The notes under the pieces are model-generated. The model searched no databases. It worked only from the letters and a program-made list of their open reading frames with translations, and was not told the origin of the DNA. Of a stretch of DNA of 64,000 bases, positions 1 to 11,538 are shown one piece after another. This stretch comes from Rhodoferax sp. Lineage in GTDB: Bacteria; Pseudomonadota; Gammaproteobacteria; Burkholderiales; Burkholderiaceae_C. The stretch is taken from NCBI RefSeq assembly GCF_025354435.1, contig NZ_JANXMU010000077.1, positions 62,001 through 126,000 of the forward strand. Direction: 5' to 3'. Both the position numbers and the translations under genes were made by a program. Position 1 is the first letter of the stretch, and each line of letters opens with the position of its first letter.

Positions 1-484
1 GGGCGATGGCAATCTTGCCCTTCCAGGCCGGGCCTGCCAGGTCCAGCATGGACACCGGCAACTGTTTGGCATCCAGGAGAGTGCTGTTGTAGACCAGCAC
101 GTTTTCACGCGCCAGCACGCCCAGCCATTGGCCAGATGGTGAGCTGGAGCGGACGGGCACTTCGGCCAGCGCAGCGGGGGCTACCTTGGCAAACATGCCT
201 TTTTGCTCCAGCAGGGTCAGCTCAGGGGAGTTTTCAGTGAAGTACACGTCCGCCGGGGACGCTGCGCCCTCTTTCAGCAACTGGGCGGCCAACTGCGGCC
301 CTTCGCCGTGGCGAACCTTGACCACAACGCCGGACAGTTTTTCAAAGTCCTTGACCAGCAGGTTGACCATTTGCTCATGCTGGGCACTGTACAAAATGAC
401 GCTGGGTGCCGCCATCGCCGCCCTCGCACACAGGCTGGCCACAGTGGCCAGCAATAAAACGCGGGCGATTGCAGGGAAGTTCAT
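1..484 (-). CDS. Iron(III) ABC transporter substrate-binding protein (FbpA/FutA-like), 3' part outside window
   Basis: Reverse translation MNFPAIARVLLLATVASLCARAAMAAPSVILYSAQHEQMVNLLVKDFEKLSGVVVKVRHGEGPQLAAQLLKEGASPADVYFTENSPELTLLEQKG: signal peptide plus LYSAQHEQ...VYFTENSPEL motifs of periplasmic iron-binding proteins; ORF open at window edge. Confidence 0.8.
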   Translation of the reverse strand, partial: MNFPAIARVLLLATVASLCARAAMAAPSVILYSAQHEQMVNLLVKDFEKLSGVVVKVRHGEGPQLAAQLLKEGAASPADVYFTENSPELTLLEQKGMFAKVAPAALAEVPVRSSSPSGQWLGVLARENVLVYNSTLLDAKQLPVSMLDLAGPAWKGKIAIA

Positions 485-500
485 GGTGATTCTTTCAAGA

Positions 501-1802
501 TTAAGCGGAGGCTGCGGCGGCTTCAAACAGAGCCGCGCCAAGGTACGAGCCAGCCTGTACGCCGGGGGGACAGGCAAAAATGCCGCTGCCGTTGTGGGTG
601 GTGAACTGGTTCATGGTGTCCAGCCCCGCCAGGCGGTGGTTGGTCGGAATAAAACTGGTGCGCGGGTCTTTTTGGTAGCAGAAAAACAGCAACCCGGCAT
701 CGAACTCGACCGCCTGCTTCCAGGGGGGCCAGCGTTCGGAGTGGAAGTTGCTGCCGTCGTGGTACGAATAACCGCGCCGCAGCATTTGCGTACCGCCGTT
801 ATTGGCCGCGGCCGACAACCGGATGTGCGCCGCTTCAGGCACCACCAGTTCGCCATCGGGGTCCACGGCCTCCAGGTCGGCCGCATCGTGCTCGTGCAGC
901 TTACCCAGTGGGGCGCCGCTGGATTTTTTGCGGCCCACCACCTGCTCCTGGAAGTCCAGCGGCATGCGGTCCCAGTGCTCCAGGGCAATGCGCACGCGCC
1001 GGACCACCATGTAGCTGCCGTCGCGCATCCAGGCCGGGCCCTCGTTGCCAACCCAGACCACGTTGCGCATCAGCGCGGCCTGGTTGGTGGCCGGGTTGTT
1101 GCTGCCGTCCTTGAAACCCATCAGGTTGCGTGGTGTTTCTTTGCGGCTGTCGCCGGTGAAACCCGTCTGGGTCCACTGCAGGCTGGCTTTGCCGTAGGCC
1201 GCGCGCGCCAACTGGCGGATGGCGTGAAAGGCCACCTGCGGGTCGTCCGCACAGGCCTGCACGCTCAGGTCACCACCGGTTTTTTCCGTGATCAGCTGGT
1301 CGCCGTTGAACTTGGGCAGATCGACCAATGCCGCCGGGCGCTGACCGGCCAGGCCGTAGCGGTCCACACCGTTTTTGCTGAACAGGCCGGGGCCGAATCC
1401 AAATGTCAGGGTCAGGTTTTCAGGCGGCAGGCCCATGGTCTCGCCCGAATCGCCGGGCAGTGGGTCGGCGCTGCCGTCCGGGGTATAGCTACCGGGATAA
1501 GCCGGTTCACCGCGGGCCAAGCGCGCCGACACCTCGGTCCACTGGCGCAGCAGGGCGATCACGTCCGCGCGCTTGTCGCTGTCCAGCGCGAACACCGCAA
1601 AATAGGTGTGCCGCTGCGCAGGCGTGAGGATGCCGCTCTGGTGCGGGCCGTGGAACGGCACGCTGGCCACAGAACCGGAGTGTGCAGCAGGTAATTTGGC
1701 AGCCTGCGCCGGACCCAGCGCCCCGGCCGCTACCGCCAGCCCCCCGGCGGTGCCAAAAAAGCCCCGGCGCGACACCTCCGCAGGTGGGTTCACGGGCTTC
1801 AT
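501..1802 (-). CDS. Dyp-type peroxidase (EfeB/deferrochelatase-like), Tat-exported
   Basis: Twin-arginine signal SRRGFFGTAGG, DyP GXXDG motif (NLMGFKDGSNNP); ATG at 1802 overlaps the upstream TGA (ATGA). Confidence 0.88.
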   Translation of the reverse strand: MKPVNPPAEVSRRGFFGTAGGLAVAAGALGPAQAAKLPAAHSGSVASVPFHGPHQSGILTPAQRHTYFAVFALDSDKRADVIALLRQWTEVSARLARGEPAYPGSYTPDGSADPLPGDSGETMGLPPENLTLTFGFGPGLFSKNGVDRYGLAGQRPAALVDLPKFNGDQLITEKTGGDLSVQACADDPQVAFHAIRQLARAAYGKASLQWTQTGFTGDSRKETPRNLMGFKDGSNNPATNQAALMRNVVWVGNEGPAWMRDGSYMVVRRVRIALEHWDRMPLDFQEQVVGRKKSSGAPLGKLHEHDAADLEAVDPDGELVVPEAAHIRLSAAANNGGTQMLRRGYSYHDGSNFHSERWPPWKQAVEFDAGLLFFCYQKDPRTSFIPTNHRLAGLDTMNQFTTHNGSGIFACPPGVQAGSYLGAALFEAAAASA

Positions 1803-2944
1803 TGCGCCAGCACGAGCGTGTTGACGTCGTCTTCCACGTAATAAAAGCTGCCGCCCCCAGCGTGCATGGCCAGGCCAAACAGGTCGCCATTGCCGGGCGG
1901 GGTTTGGGCCTTGTTGGCATCGATCCACTTGGCGTAGAGCTGGGTGCCGGTGGCGGGGTCAATCTCAATCACCTTGCCGTTCAGACCGTTGGTCACCAGC
2001 AGGTGGCCCTGGGGGGTCATCACCATGGCCAGCGGGCGCGACAGAAAGCCGCCGCGGGTCAGGGTGCGACCGACCCCGGCACTGGTGCTGCGGGTGGTGG
2101 CTTCGCGGATCTCGCTGATGCGGTTGCCCAGCGCGTCGGATACGTACAGTTTGTCGTCTGCGCCCAGCGCCAGTCCGGTTGGCCCGACGATAAAGACGCT
2201 TTTATCTGCCTGCTCGCCAAAGCCGTGCGCCACCACGGTCTCGTCCACCATCTCGGGCGGCTGCTGGTCGGCCAGTTTCAGCTCGATGCGCAAAATGGTG
2301 GACTGGTTGAACACCGGCGGTTCGCCGTCTGGCGAACCTACGCCAAAGCCCACATTGCTGACAAACAGCGTGGCGCTGTCGCCCTTGTCGATCACCGCCA
2401 TATTGCCCCAGGGGTCGTTGATTTTTTCGTCGGCAAACACCTTGCGCACCGTGCCCTGTGCATCCAGCGCAATCAGGCAGCCAGGGCCTTTGGTGCGCGT
2501 GGTGCCGTCGTTGCTGGGCGTGCTGCCAACAATGACCCAACCGGACTTCAGCACTGCCAACGCCGTGCCCAGGCCCACACCACCGGGGCAGCCCGCCAAG
2601 TCGTGCGGCAAGGTGGCAAAGGTGCTGAGCTGTTTGGTCGCCGGGCTGTAGCTGACGATGGTGGTACCCGTGCCCTGCAGGTTGGCGGCGTTGTTGAAGT
2701 TGGAGATGTACACATCGCCCTGCTGGATGCGACCCACGCTGGTGGGGGCCACAAACACGCCGTAGGGGTTTTGGTCGCCGTTCTCTGGCACGGTGGACAC
2801 CAGGGTCACGTGCTTGCGGATGGCCGGCAGCAACCCGGGGACGACATCGTCGGCCCAGCTGGCGTTACCCAAACCGAGCACGATCAGAGACAGTGCCGCC
2901 GTGGCAAGGCGGGTACGAGAAAAATTCAAGGGCAAAGAAATCAT
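1799..2944 (-). CDS. Secreted NHL/SMP-30-like beta-propeller protein
   Basis: 381-aa ORF with signal peptide; repeated GPTGLALGADDKLYVSDALGNRI / PLAMVMTPQGHLLVTNGLNGKVIEID blades; overlaps DyP gene by 4 nt. Confidence 0.7.
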   Translation of the reverse strand: MISLPLNFSRTRLATAALSLIVLGLGNASWADDVVPGLLPAIRKHVTLVSTVPENGDQNPYGVFVAPTSVGRIQQGDVYISNFNNAANLQGTGTTIVSYSPATKQLSTFATLPHDLAGCPGGVGLGTALAVLKSGWVIVGSTPSNDGTTRTKGPGCLIALDAQGTVRKVFADEKINDPWGNMAVIDKGDSATLFVSNVGFGVGSPDGEPPVFNQSTILRIELKLADQQPPEMVDETVVAHGFGEQADKSVFIVGPTGLALGADDKLYVSDALGNRISEIREATTRSTSAGVGRTLTRGGFLSRPLAMVMTPQGHLLVTNGLNGKVIEIDPATGTQLYAKWIDANKAQTPPGNGDLFGLAMHAGGGSFYYVEDDVNTLVLAQ

Positions 2945-2972
2945 GGAATCAGCTTCTTAATAAAGTGGAGCA

Positions 2973-4418
2973 TCAAAACGTGATGTTGGTACGCAAACCG
3001 ACCACCACTTCACGGCCAATCAGGCTGGAGCCGCCCAGGCTGCCGGGGTTCAGCACGCCGCCGCCAGGGTGGTTTACCACCTGGATGTCGCTCTGGATCT
3101 GCAACCAGGGGTTGACCTGGTACTGGTAGGTGGCTTCGACAAAGGTTTCGTAGTGGCGCACGGGGTAATAGGCCCCGCTGGCCATGGCGGTGTCGCTGTC
3201 CAGACCGCGGGCACCGCTGGCCACCTGCACATAGCCAAAGCCCAGGCCAACGGTGTCGTTGTCACGCCCGGCAAACGGGCCTTTCAACGACACCCCGCTG
3301 TTCAGGCTAAAGCTGACCAGGTTGCGGTCGCTGGGTGCGCCCATGGCGCGCGCAAACACGGCCAGGCCCTGGCTGGTGTCGGGCACGCTTTCCCACACCA
3401 ACTGGTCGGCCACGGCATAGAAGCTGTAGTTGCCCTTGTGGTTCAGCGGGGCGCCGCTGCTGGCCGGGTCTGCCAACGACAGGCCGTCGCTGCCGTAGCG
3501 CTGGTCGGCAAACTGGGCGTTGTGGTACCACATGCCGACCTTGTAGGTGCCGGGCAGACCTTTGTGGCCGCTGCCGGTTTCCAGCTGGCCCAGGGCGGGC
3601 TGGTTGATGGCGTACTGCAGCTCGGCTATCCACAGCGTGCCGCCTTTCAGGCTGAACGCCGTACCGTGGCGGTTGTGGTCGTTGCCCGCTGCCGTGGGGT
3701 CGCCATCAAACACCCCGGCCAGCACGGTGATGGCGTCGGTGGGATGGGCCCGCAGCCGCACACCCAGTGCCGACATCGGGTAAGCCGGGCCACCTGCAGG
3801 CAGGTCGTAGGATGGCACAGCGGGCCAGCCCATCATGGTGTTCAGAAACAAGCCGGAATAGGTGCTGGTCATGAACTCCTGGTCCACGCTTTGCTGGCCG
3901 AGCTTGATGTCAAACCGGTTGTCGTCGGTAGCCTGCTGGTACCACAGCTCCCACAGCTTGGTGTTGCGGTCGCTTTCGATACCGCTGGCGGTTTGCAGGT
4001 TGCTGAGCTTGCGTTGGCTGAGGTTCTTGCCGTGGATGTCGATCAGGCTCAGGTTGCCGGTGCCGCCCGCCACACCCCAGGCTTTGGCCGAATCCAGCCC
4101 CAGCGTCAGGGTCGTCAGGCCGTCGTAGTCAAAACCATGGCCGGTGCCGCCGCTGACGTTGCCCAAATACTCGCTGGTTTCGGTCAACCCCAGCGAGATG
4201 CCGTGGCTGGCCAGGCTGGAGCGCAGGCCGCCCATGTCCCCCAGCGCCGAACTGCGCGACCAAAAGCCCGTCCACTGCCCAATGGGTTGCGCCGCAATCA
4301 CACGGTTGGCCTCGGGCAGGCTGGCATCGCCACGGGCATCGTCTATCGCTTCGGCCTGCACTGCGCCGTAGCCCAACGCTAGTGCAACGAAAAGGGTGGT
4401 GTATCGGATCGGAGTCAT
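2973..4418 (-). CDS. Carbohydrate-selective porin OprB family protein
   Basis: Signal peptide MTPIRYTTLFVALALGYGAVQA; long porin-like barrel with C-terminal VVVGLRTNITF; OprB-type motifs (WELWYQQ, KLGQQSVDQEFM). Confidence 0.75.
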   Translation of the reverse strand: MTPIRYTTLFVALALGYGAVQAEAIDDARGDASLPEANRVIAAQPIGQWTGFWSRSSALGDMGGLRSSLASHGISLGLTETSEYLGNVSGGTGHGFDYDGLTTLTLGLDSAKAWGVAGGTGNLSLIDIHGKNLSQRKLSNLQTASGIESDRNTKLWELWYQQATDDNRFDIKLGQQSVDQEFMTSTYSGLFLNTMMGWPAVPSYDLPAGGPAYPMSALGVRLRAHPTDAITVLAGVFDGDPTAAGNDHNRHGTAFSLKGGTLWIAELQYAINQPALGQLETGSGHKGLPGTYKVGMWYHNAQFADQRYGSDGLSLADPASSGAPLNHKGNYSFYAVADQLVWESVPDTSQGLAVFARAMGAPSDRNLVSFSLNSGVSLKGPFAGRDNDTVGLGFGYVQVASGARGLDSDTAMASGAYYPVRHYETFVEATYQYQVNPWLQIQSDIQVVNHPGGGVLNPGSLGGSSLIGREVVVGLRTNITF

Positions 4419-4503
4419 GCTGCGCCTGCGGACGGGGTGAAAAAGTACCAGGAATTGATGTCGCGGTAGAGCTCTAAACCGCGTGGCCAATAGAGATCAC
4501 GAA

Positions 4504-4518
4504 TAGTAATGATTTGCA
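4504..4518 (-). promoter_or_regulatory. Putative Fur box upstream of the porin/iron operon
   Basis: Reverse complement TGCAAATCATTACTA matches 11/15 positions of the 7-1-7 Fur consensus TGATAATnATTATCA; within AATGCAAATCATTACTATT. Confidence 0.5.
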
Positions 4519-4726
4519 TTTGAAATTTGACCCCACGCCCTCCTTTCAACAGTAAAGCGGGGTAAAGATACAAATACAAACAAATGGGCGGAGATTTTTA
4601 CAGCCCTCGTTTCGACTTTATATGCTATTTATTTAATAGCTTTTAGTGCATGTTAAATATGGGCTGAAAGCACTTTTAATACCTATTTTTTTGACTAAGC
4701 CACAGCCTGTAGATAATGAGACCGAC

Positions 4727-5212
4727 ATGACCGACCTCCACGCACTCCCACCGGGCCTCGTTGCCGTCACTGGCGGTGAACGCACCGGCAAAACCAGCCT
4801 TTTGCGCCGCCTCAGTGAAGCCGGCGCGCAGTGGCTGGATCTGGCTTTACCCCACCAGGATGACTTGGCTTCGCAAGAGATATGGGCTGCCCTGCAAAAG
4901 CGCAGTCCGCATTGGGATGCCGAGGTGCACCAGCATCTGGTGAAGGCCTTGCTGCTGAGCCCACACCAGAGCAAGAAACTTTACATGCTGTCCACAGGCA
5001 GCCGACGCAAAGTGGCGCTGGCAGGTTTGCTGGCCTGCGGAGCCACGGTGACGTGTCTGGACCAGCCCTATGCCGCACTGGACGGGGCTTCGATCCGGGT
5101 GGTCAACGGTTTTTTGAAGGACGTGGCCGAACACACCTCCCGTACCTGGGTCGTGGCCGACTACGAGGCAGACCCGCAACTGCCATGGCGGCAGGTGATC
5201 CCATTGGACTGA
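4727..5212 (+). CDS. Small ABC transporter-type ATP-binding protein, orphan
   Basis: Walker A GGERTGKTSLL, signature-like LSTGSRRKVALAGLLA, Walker B CLDQPYAALD. Confidence 0.7.
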   Translation: MTDLHALPPGLVAVTGGERTGKTSLLRRLSEAGAQWLDLALPHQDDLASQEIWAALQKRSPHWDAEVHQHLVKALLLSPHQSKKLYMLSTGSRRKVALAGLLACGATVTCLDQPYAALDGASIRVVNGFLKDVAEHTSRTWVVADYEADPQLPWRQVIPLD

Positions 5213-5300
5213 TCTGGGTGGGCGGCAGACAAACCGACAACGCTATATATTCAATAGCTACTTGCGTAGACTCTATATGCGCTAGAAGCCTAAAAAGCAT

Positions 5301-5327
5301 AAAAAAGAGGGCATAGGCGCCCTCTTT
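5301..5327 (-). terminator. Rho-independent terminator of acs (possibly bidirectional)
   Basis: AAAGAGGGC/GCCCTCTTT stem with A-run at 5301-5306 (U-tract on minus strand). Confidence 0.7.
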
Positions 5328-5390
5328 GAGAAACACCGTGGAACCGGTGCTGCCGGGCCACGGGTGTTGTTGCCGTCCAGAACGTAGGCG

Positions 5391-7379
<1,989 letters not shown>

Positions 7380-7417
7380 GGGTTTGTCTCCTCGATGGAT
7401 GGTTTTACTTTAAAGAA

Positions 7418-7458
7418 CTTTCGTGGTTTCGGGTGCTCTGCACCCAAACACACGAAAG
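7418..7458. repeat. Palindromic hairpin repeat, family F3 copy 1
   Basis: CTTTCGTGG..GGGTGC..GCACCC..CACGAAAG; nearly same as 46662-46704. Confidence 0.6.
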
Positions 7459-7578
7459 CCCGGTGTTGTCGCTGGCGTTAATGTCGGGCTTGGCTCTTAC
7501 GTATTGCTGACTTGGAAAAACGGTACGAACCCTGATCCTACAATCCAACTTTGCAATTAACGCACCAAAACCCCAAAA

Positions 7579-8187
7579 ATGTCCGAATCTACCCCGCCAA
7601 AACCCAAGCCGCTGCGCCCCCTGCCCCGCTTCATTTTTGCCAGCCGTTGGCTACAGTTACCTCTCTACCTGGGCCTGATAGCAGCACAGGCGGTGTACGT
7701 GGTGCATTTCCTGGTGGAGTTGACGCATCTGGTGGAGGCCGCCTTTGGCAACCAGACCGCGCTGGAAGCCTTGGTCAGCAGTATTGGCTACAAGGATGCC
7801 GCCGTACCCAGTGCGCTGAACGAAACCATCATTATGCTGGTGGTGCTGGCGCTGATCGACGTGGTGATGATCTCCAACCTGCTGATCATGGTGATCGTGG
7901 GCGGCTACGAGACCTTTGTGAGCCGCATGGACCTGGACGGCCACCCCGACCAACCCGAATGGCTGAGCCACGTGAACGCCTCGGTGCTGAAAGTCAAGCT
8001 GGCCATGGCCATCATCGGCATTTCGTCTATCCACCTGCTGAAAACCTTCATCAACGCGGCCAATTACGATGCCAAGGTGCTAGTGGCACAAACCGGCATA
8101 CACGTGGTGTTTTTGCTGAGCGCACTGGCAATTGCCTATACCGACAAACTGCTCACCGCCACCTACAAGGCGGCACGGCACGATTAA
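7579..8187 (+). CDS. YqhA/UPF0114 (TIGR00645) family membrane protein
   Basis: 202 aa, [20 protein letters not shown] and [22 protein letters not shown] typical of YqhA family. Confidence 0.88.
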   Translation: MSESTPPKPKPLRPLPRFIFASRWLQLPLYLGLIAAQAVYVVHFLVELTHLVEAAFGNQTALEALVSSIGYKDAAVPSALNETIIMLVVLALIDVVMISNLLIMVIVGGYETFVSRMDLDGHPDQPEWLSHVNASVLKVKLAMAIIGISSIHLLKTFINAANYDAKVLVAQTGIHVVFLLSALAIAYTDKLLTATYKAARHD

Positions 8188-11100
8188 TCAAGTCGAACCA
8201 GATACCGGGTGGATGCGCCGCCGCTCGGGCTGCAGCTTGCGGTCTTGCAGCCAGGGCGCAAAGGCCACGGCCGGCATGGGGCGGGCAAAGTAGTAGCCTT
8301 GCAGCTCGTCGCAGGCCAAAGCCTTGAGCTGGCCCGCCACCTCGGCCAGCTCCACCCCTTCGGCCACCACCTTCAGGCCCAGGGTGTGGCCCAAGGCGAT
8401 GATGGCGCGGATGATGGCCAGATCGGTAGGGTCGGTCAGCATGTCACGCACAAACGACTGGTCGATTTTCAGCTTATCGATGGCAAAGCGCTTAAGGTAG
8501 GCCAGGCTGGAATAGCCGGTGCCAAAGTCATCGATCGACAGGTGCACGCCCAGGGCTTTCAGGGCCGCCAGTTGCTCCACGGCCAGGCTGGTGTTGTCCA
8601 TCAGTACCGACTCGGTGATCTCCAGCTCCAGCGCGGCAGGCACGATGCTGTGGTCTTGCAGGCATTGCTGTATCTGCGATACCAGCCCGGCATCGGCCAA
8701 CTGCAGGGCCGATAGGTTCACCGATACCGTCAACGCGGTAAACCCTTGCGCATGCCATTGCGCTAGTTGCCCGCAGGCTTGCTGCAGCACCCAGGCACCA
8801 ATGGGGCGGATCAAACCGGTTTCCTCGGCCACCGGGATGAAGCGGGCCGGCGACACCGAGCCCAGCGCGGGATTGTCCCAGCGCAGCAAGGCCTCAACCC
8901 CCACCACCTCCAGCGTCTCGGCGTTGACCTTGGGCTGGAAGTGCAGGCCGAATTCGCCGCGCTCCAGGGCATGGCGCAGTTGCTGCTCCAGCGTCTGTCG
9001 CTGCTGGGCCAGTTGCTCGATTTCGGGTTCGTAAAACCGCGCCATATCGCGCCCAGCGTTTTTGGCGGCATACATGGCAGCATCGGCACGGCGCATCAGC
9101 AAGGGCAGGTCCAGGCCGTCATCCGGGTACAGCGCAATGCCGACGCTGCACGAGACTTGCAGGTCGTGGCCTTCAACATGGTGGGTCTGGCGGATCAGTG
9201 GAATCAGGCGGCGCTCCACCGTCTGCTGCACCTCTTCGGGTCCAGCCACGCCGCGCAGAATAACCACGTATTCGTCACCACCCAGGCGGCTCACGGTGTC
9301 ATCGCCGCGCACCGCCTGGCTCAAGCGGCTGGCCACCGAGCGTAGTACGCCGTCGCCAATGTGGTGGCCCAGTGTGTCGTTGATGTTTTTGAAGCGATCC
9401 AGGTCGATGAACAACACGGCCACCCGCTCGCCGCTGCGCTGCGCGGCCTCGATCGCGGCCTCCAGCCGGATCACGCACAACGCCCGGTTGGGCAGCTCGG
9501 TCAGCACATCGTGCTGGGCCAGAAACTGCACCCGCGCCTCGGTGCGCTTGCGGTCGGTGATATCGACCGAGATGCCGATGTACTGCGACACCGCGCCAAA
9601 GCGCGAACCGTCGCGCACCGCAGAGATCATCAGCCACGCCGGGTAGGTTTCGCCCGAGCGTTTGCGGAAATGGACCTCACCCTGCCAGGCATCGCGGTCT
9701 TGCGACAGGGCATTCAGGCTTTGTTCCACGGTCGCCGCTTCCGTACCTTCCAGCAACACACTCAGCGGCTCGCCAATCACCTCGTAGAAGTCGTACGAGG
9801 TGCTGCGGCAAAACGCCCGGTTGACGCTCAGAATCTTTTGCTGCCCGTCCATGATGATGATGCTCTCGCTAGAGGCCTCAAACACCTTGGCCCAGAGCTC
9901 CAGGCGGCGCTCCATCACCTTGAGTACATTGATCGGGGTGAAGGCCGTCAGCACCGCATCCCGCCCCTGGAACTGCAGCCTGCGGGCCGACAGCACGGCC
10001 CACGAGGGCTCGGCCCCGCCCAGCCAGCGCACCTCGAACTCATCCACCTTGCCCTGGTCCGACAGCTGCTGGAAAAACCGCGCACGTACGCCCGGCTCCA
10101 GTCCGGTGCGCCAGGGGTCTCGGGTCTGACCTGCCAGCCACGGCAGTGCCGGGGCGTTGGCGTGCAGTACCTCGTGGTCGGGCACCGAGGTGACCACCAG
10201 CGCAATCGGAATCGCCTCCACCAGCGCCTGCTGGGCCTGGGCGGCACGGCTGCGGGCGGCGGCTTCCTGCTCGGCCAGCCGTTGCTGGTCCAGCTGGGCC
10301 AGCATGCCGTTGAAGGCGGTGACCAGTTGGCCAATTTCGTCCCGGCTGTGCCACACCGCCCGGCGCGAGTGGTCGCCGGTCTGGCGCACCGCATCGGCCA
10401 CAGAAGCCAGGTTCTTCAGAGGCCGGGCGATCTGGCGGGCTACCGCGTAGACCAGACTCAAAATGCAGCTGAGCAGCAAAAAGGCCGTGCCCAGGTGCAG
10501 CCACATGCGGTTGAACAGCGCATCCACCCGCTCGTGCAGCAGCCGGTCCAGATCGGTGGCGGTGCGGGCCCAGGCCTCGGTCAGCGCCAGCAGCGAATCG
10601 CCGTAATGCTGTTGCAGCAGCTCCAGGTTGTGCGGATTGGCATCGCCATCGGCGAGCAGCTGCACCGCCGCCAAAAATTCGCCCAACCGGGCCTCCAGCA
10701 CGGTACGGCTGGCCTGCAGCGCGGCGCGCTGCGCCGGGGTGCCTGCGGCAAAGGCCTGGTTGTAGTCCGAGCGGATACCCAGCGCCACGGCATCCAGCCG
10801 CCCGGCCAAAATCAGAAGTTCGGTGCGCCGGTCTTGCACACCGGACGGAATCGCCACCGCCGACGGGGCTTTGGGCAGGATGCGGATGGTGTCGTTGAGC
10901 ACCTCCAACAGCTCGGGAAAGCGCAGCACCACCAGCGACATGGCGTAGTAGCTATCCAGATCGGGGTCCAGGATCAGGTTGGACTGGTTGCCCACGGTCG
11001 TCAACAACTCGCGGGCTTGGCGCAGCATGGGCCGCAGGGCGTTTTGGTGCTCGACCGGGCGGGTCTCGGTGTCGAGCTGCTGCCAGCTTTCTACAAAGGC

Positions 11101-11427
11101 CTTACTGGCCTGGGCCGTCTGCAAGGCCTCGTCGTGGCGCATGCGCAAGGCATCCAGACGCAGCAGGGCCACCGACGATGGCAATGCACCAGTTTGGGGC
11201 GGTAAAAAGGGCTGCATGAGTACATCACGCACCGCCACGCTGTAGGCTGTGCCGATGATTTCTTTACGGGTGAAATCAATCGACTGGAATTTCTCGTGGA
11301 TCAGGATGCTCGACACGTAGATCACGGCGGTCAGGTCGAGCAGATAAATCAGCGTAAGTTTGCGCCCCACGCTCAAGCGACCCAGCCAACGGGTGAAGAT
11401 TTGGGCGGGTTTAAAGCCTACCGGCAC
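8188..11427 (-). CDS. Membrane sensor with HAMP, PAS, GGDEF and EAL domains
   Basis: 1079 aa; RLGGDEYVV, EALLRW, DDFGTGYSSLAYLKRF; N-terminal TM/periplasmic region. Confidence 0.93.
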   Translation of the reverse strand: MPVGFKPAQIFTRWLGRLSVGRKLTLIYLLDLTAVIYVSSILIHEKFQSIDFTRKEIIGTAYSVAVRDVLMQPFLPPQTGALPSSVALLRLDALRMRHDEALQTAQASKAFVESWQQLDTETRPVEHQNALRPMLRQARELLTTVGNQSNLILDPDLDSYYAMSLVVLRFPELLEVLNDTIRILPKAPSAVAIPSGVQDRRTELLILAGRLDAVALGIRSDYNQAFAAGTPAQRAALQASRTVLEARLGEFLAAVQLLADGDANPHNLELLQQHYGDSLLALTEAWARTATDLDRLLHERVDALFNRMWLHLGTAFLLLSCILSLVYAVARQIARPLKNLASVADAVRQTGDHSRRAVWHSRDEIGQLVTAFNGMLAQLDQQRLAEQEAAARSRAAQAQQALVEAIPIALVVTSVPDHEVLHANAPALPWLAGQTRDPWRTGLEPGVRARFFQQLSDQGKVDEFEVRWLGGAEPSWAVLSARRLQFQGRDAVLTAFTPINVLKVMERRLELWAKVFEASSESIIIMDGQQKILSVNRAFCRSTSYDFYEVIGEPLSVLLEGTEAATVEQSLNALSQDRDAWQGEVHFRKRSGETYPAWLMISAVRDGSRFGAVSQYIGISVDITDRKRTEARVQFLAQHDVLTELPNRALCVIRLEAAIEAAQRSGERVAVLFIDLDRFKNINDTLGHHIGDGVLRSVASRLSQAVRGDDTVSRLGGDEYVVILRGVAGPEEVQQTVERRLIPLIRQTHHVEGHDLQVSCSVGIALYPDDGLDLPLLMRRADAAMYAAKNAGRDMARFYEPEIEQLAQQRQTLEQQLRHALERGEFGLHFQPKVNAETLEVVGVEALLRWDNPALGSVSPARFIPVAEETGLIRPIGAWVLQQACGQLAQWHAQGFTALTVSVNLSALQLADAGLVSQIQQCLQDHSIVPAALELEITESVLMDNTSLAVEQLAALKALGVHLSIDDFGTGYSSLAYLKRFAIDKLKIDQSFVRDMLTDPTDLAIIRAIIALGHTLGLKVVAEGVELAEVAGQLKALACDELQGYYFARPMPAVAFAPWLQDRKLQPERRRIHPVSGST

Positions 11428-11461
11428 AACGTACGCGCACGTGGTTTCATGCCATAAAACG

Positions 11462-11501
11462 ACACCACCCCACAGGCCACCAGGGGCCTGTGGGGTGGTG
11501 T
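11462..11501. terminator. 17-bp perfect inverted repeat, probable terminator
   Basis: ACACCACCCCACAGGCC-ACCAGG-GGCCTGTGGGGTGGTGT followed by TTGTGGGTT. Confidence 0.55.
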
Positions 11502-11538
11502 TTGTGGGTTGCCGATCCGGAAACCGTCAGCTTGCATC

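Noticed and set aside
186-1694. 502-aa plus-strand ORF
   Set aside because: Antisense to the DyP peroxidase and iron-binding protein genes; low-complexity shadow translation.
1682-2983. 433-aa plus-strand ORF
   Set aside because: Antisense to the beta-propeller gene; no family signal.
9361-11205. 614-aa plus-strand ORF antisense to GGDEF/EAL gene
   Set aside because: Shadow ORF in GC-rich coding DNA.
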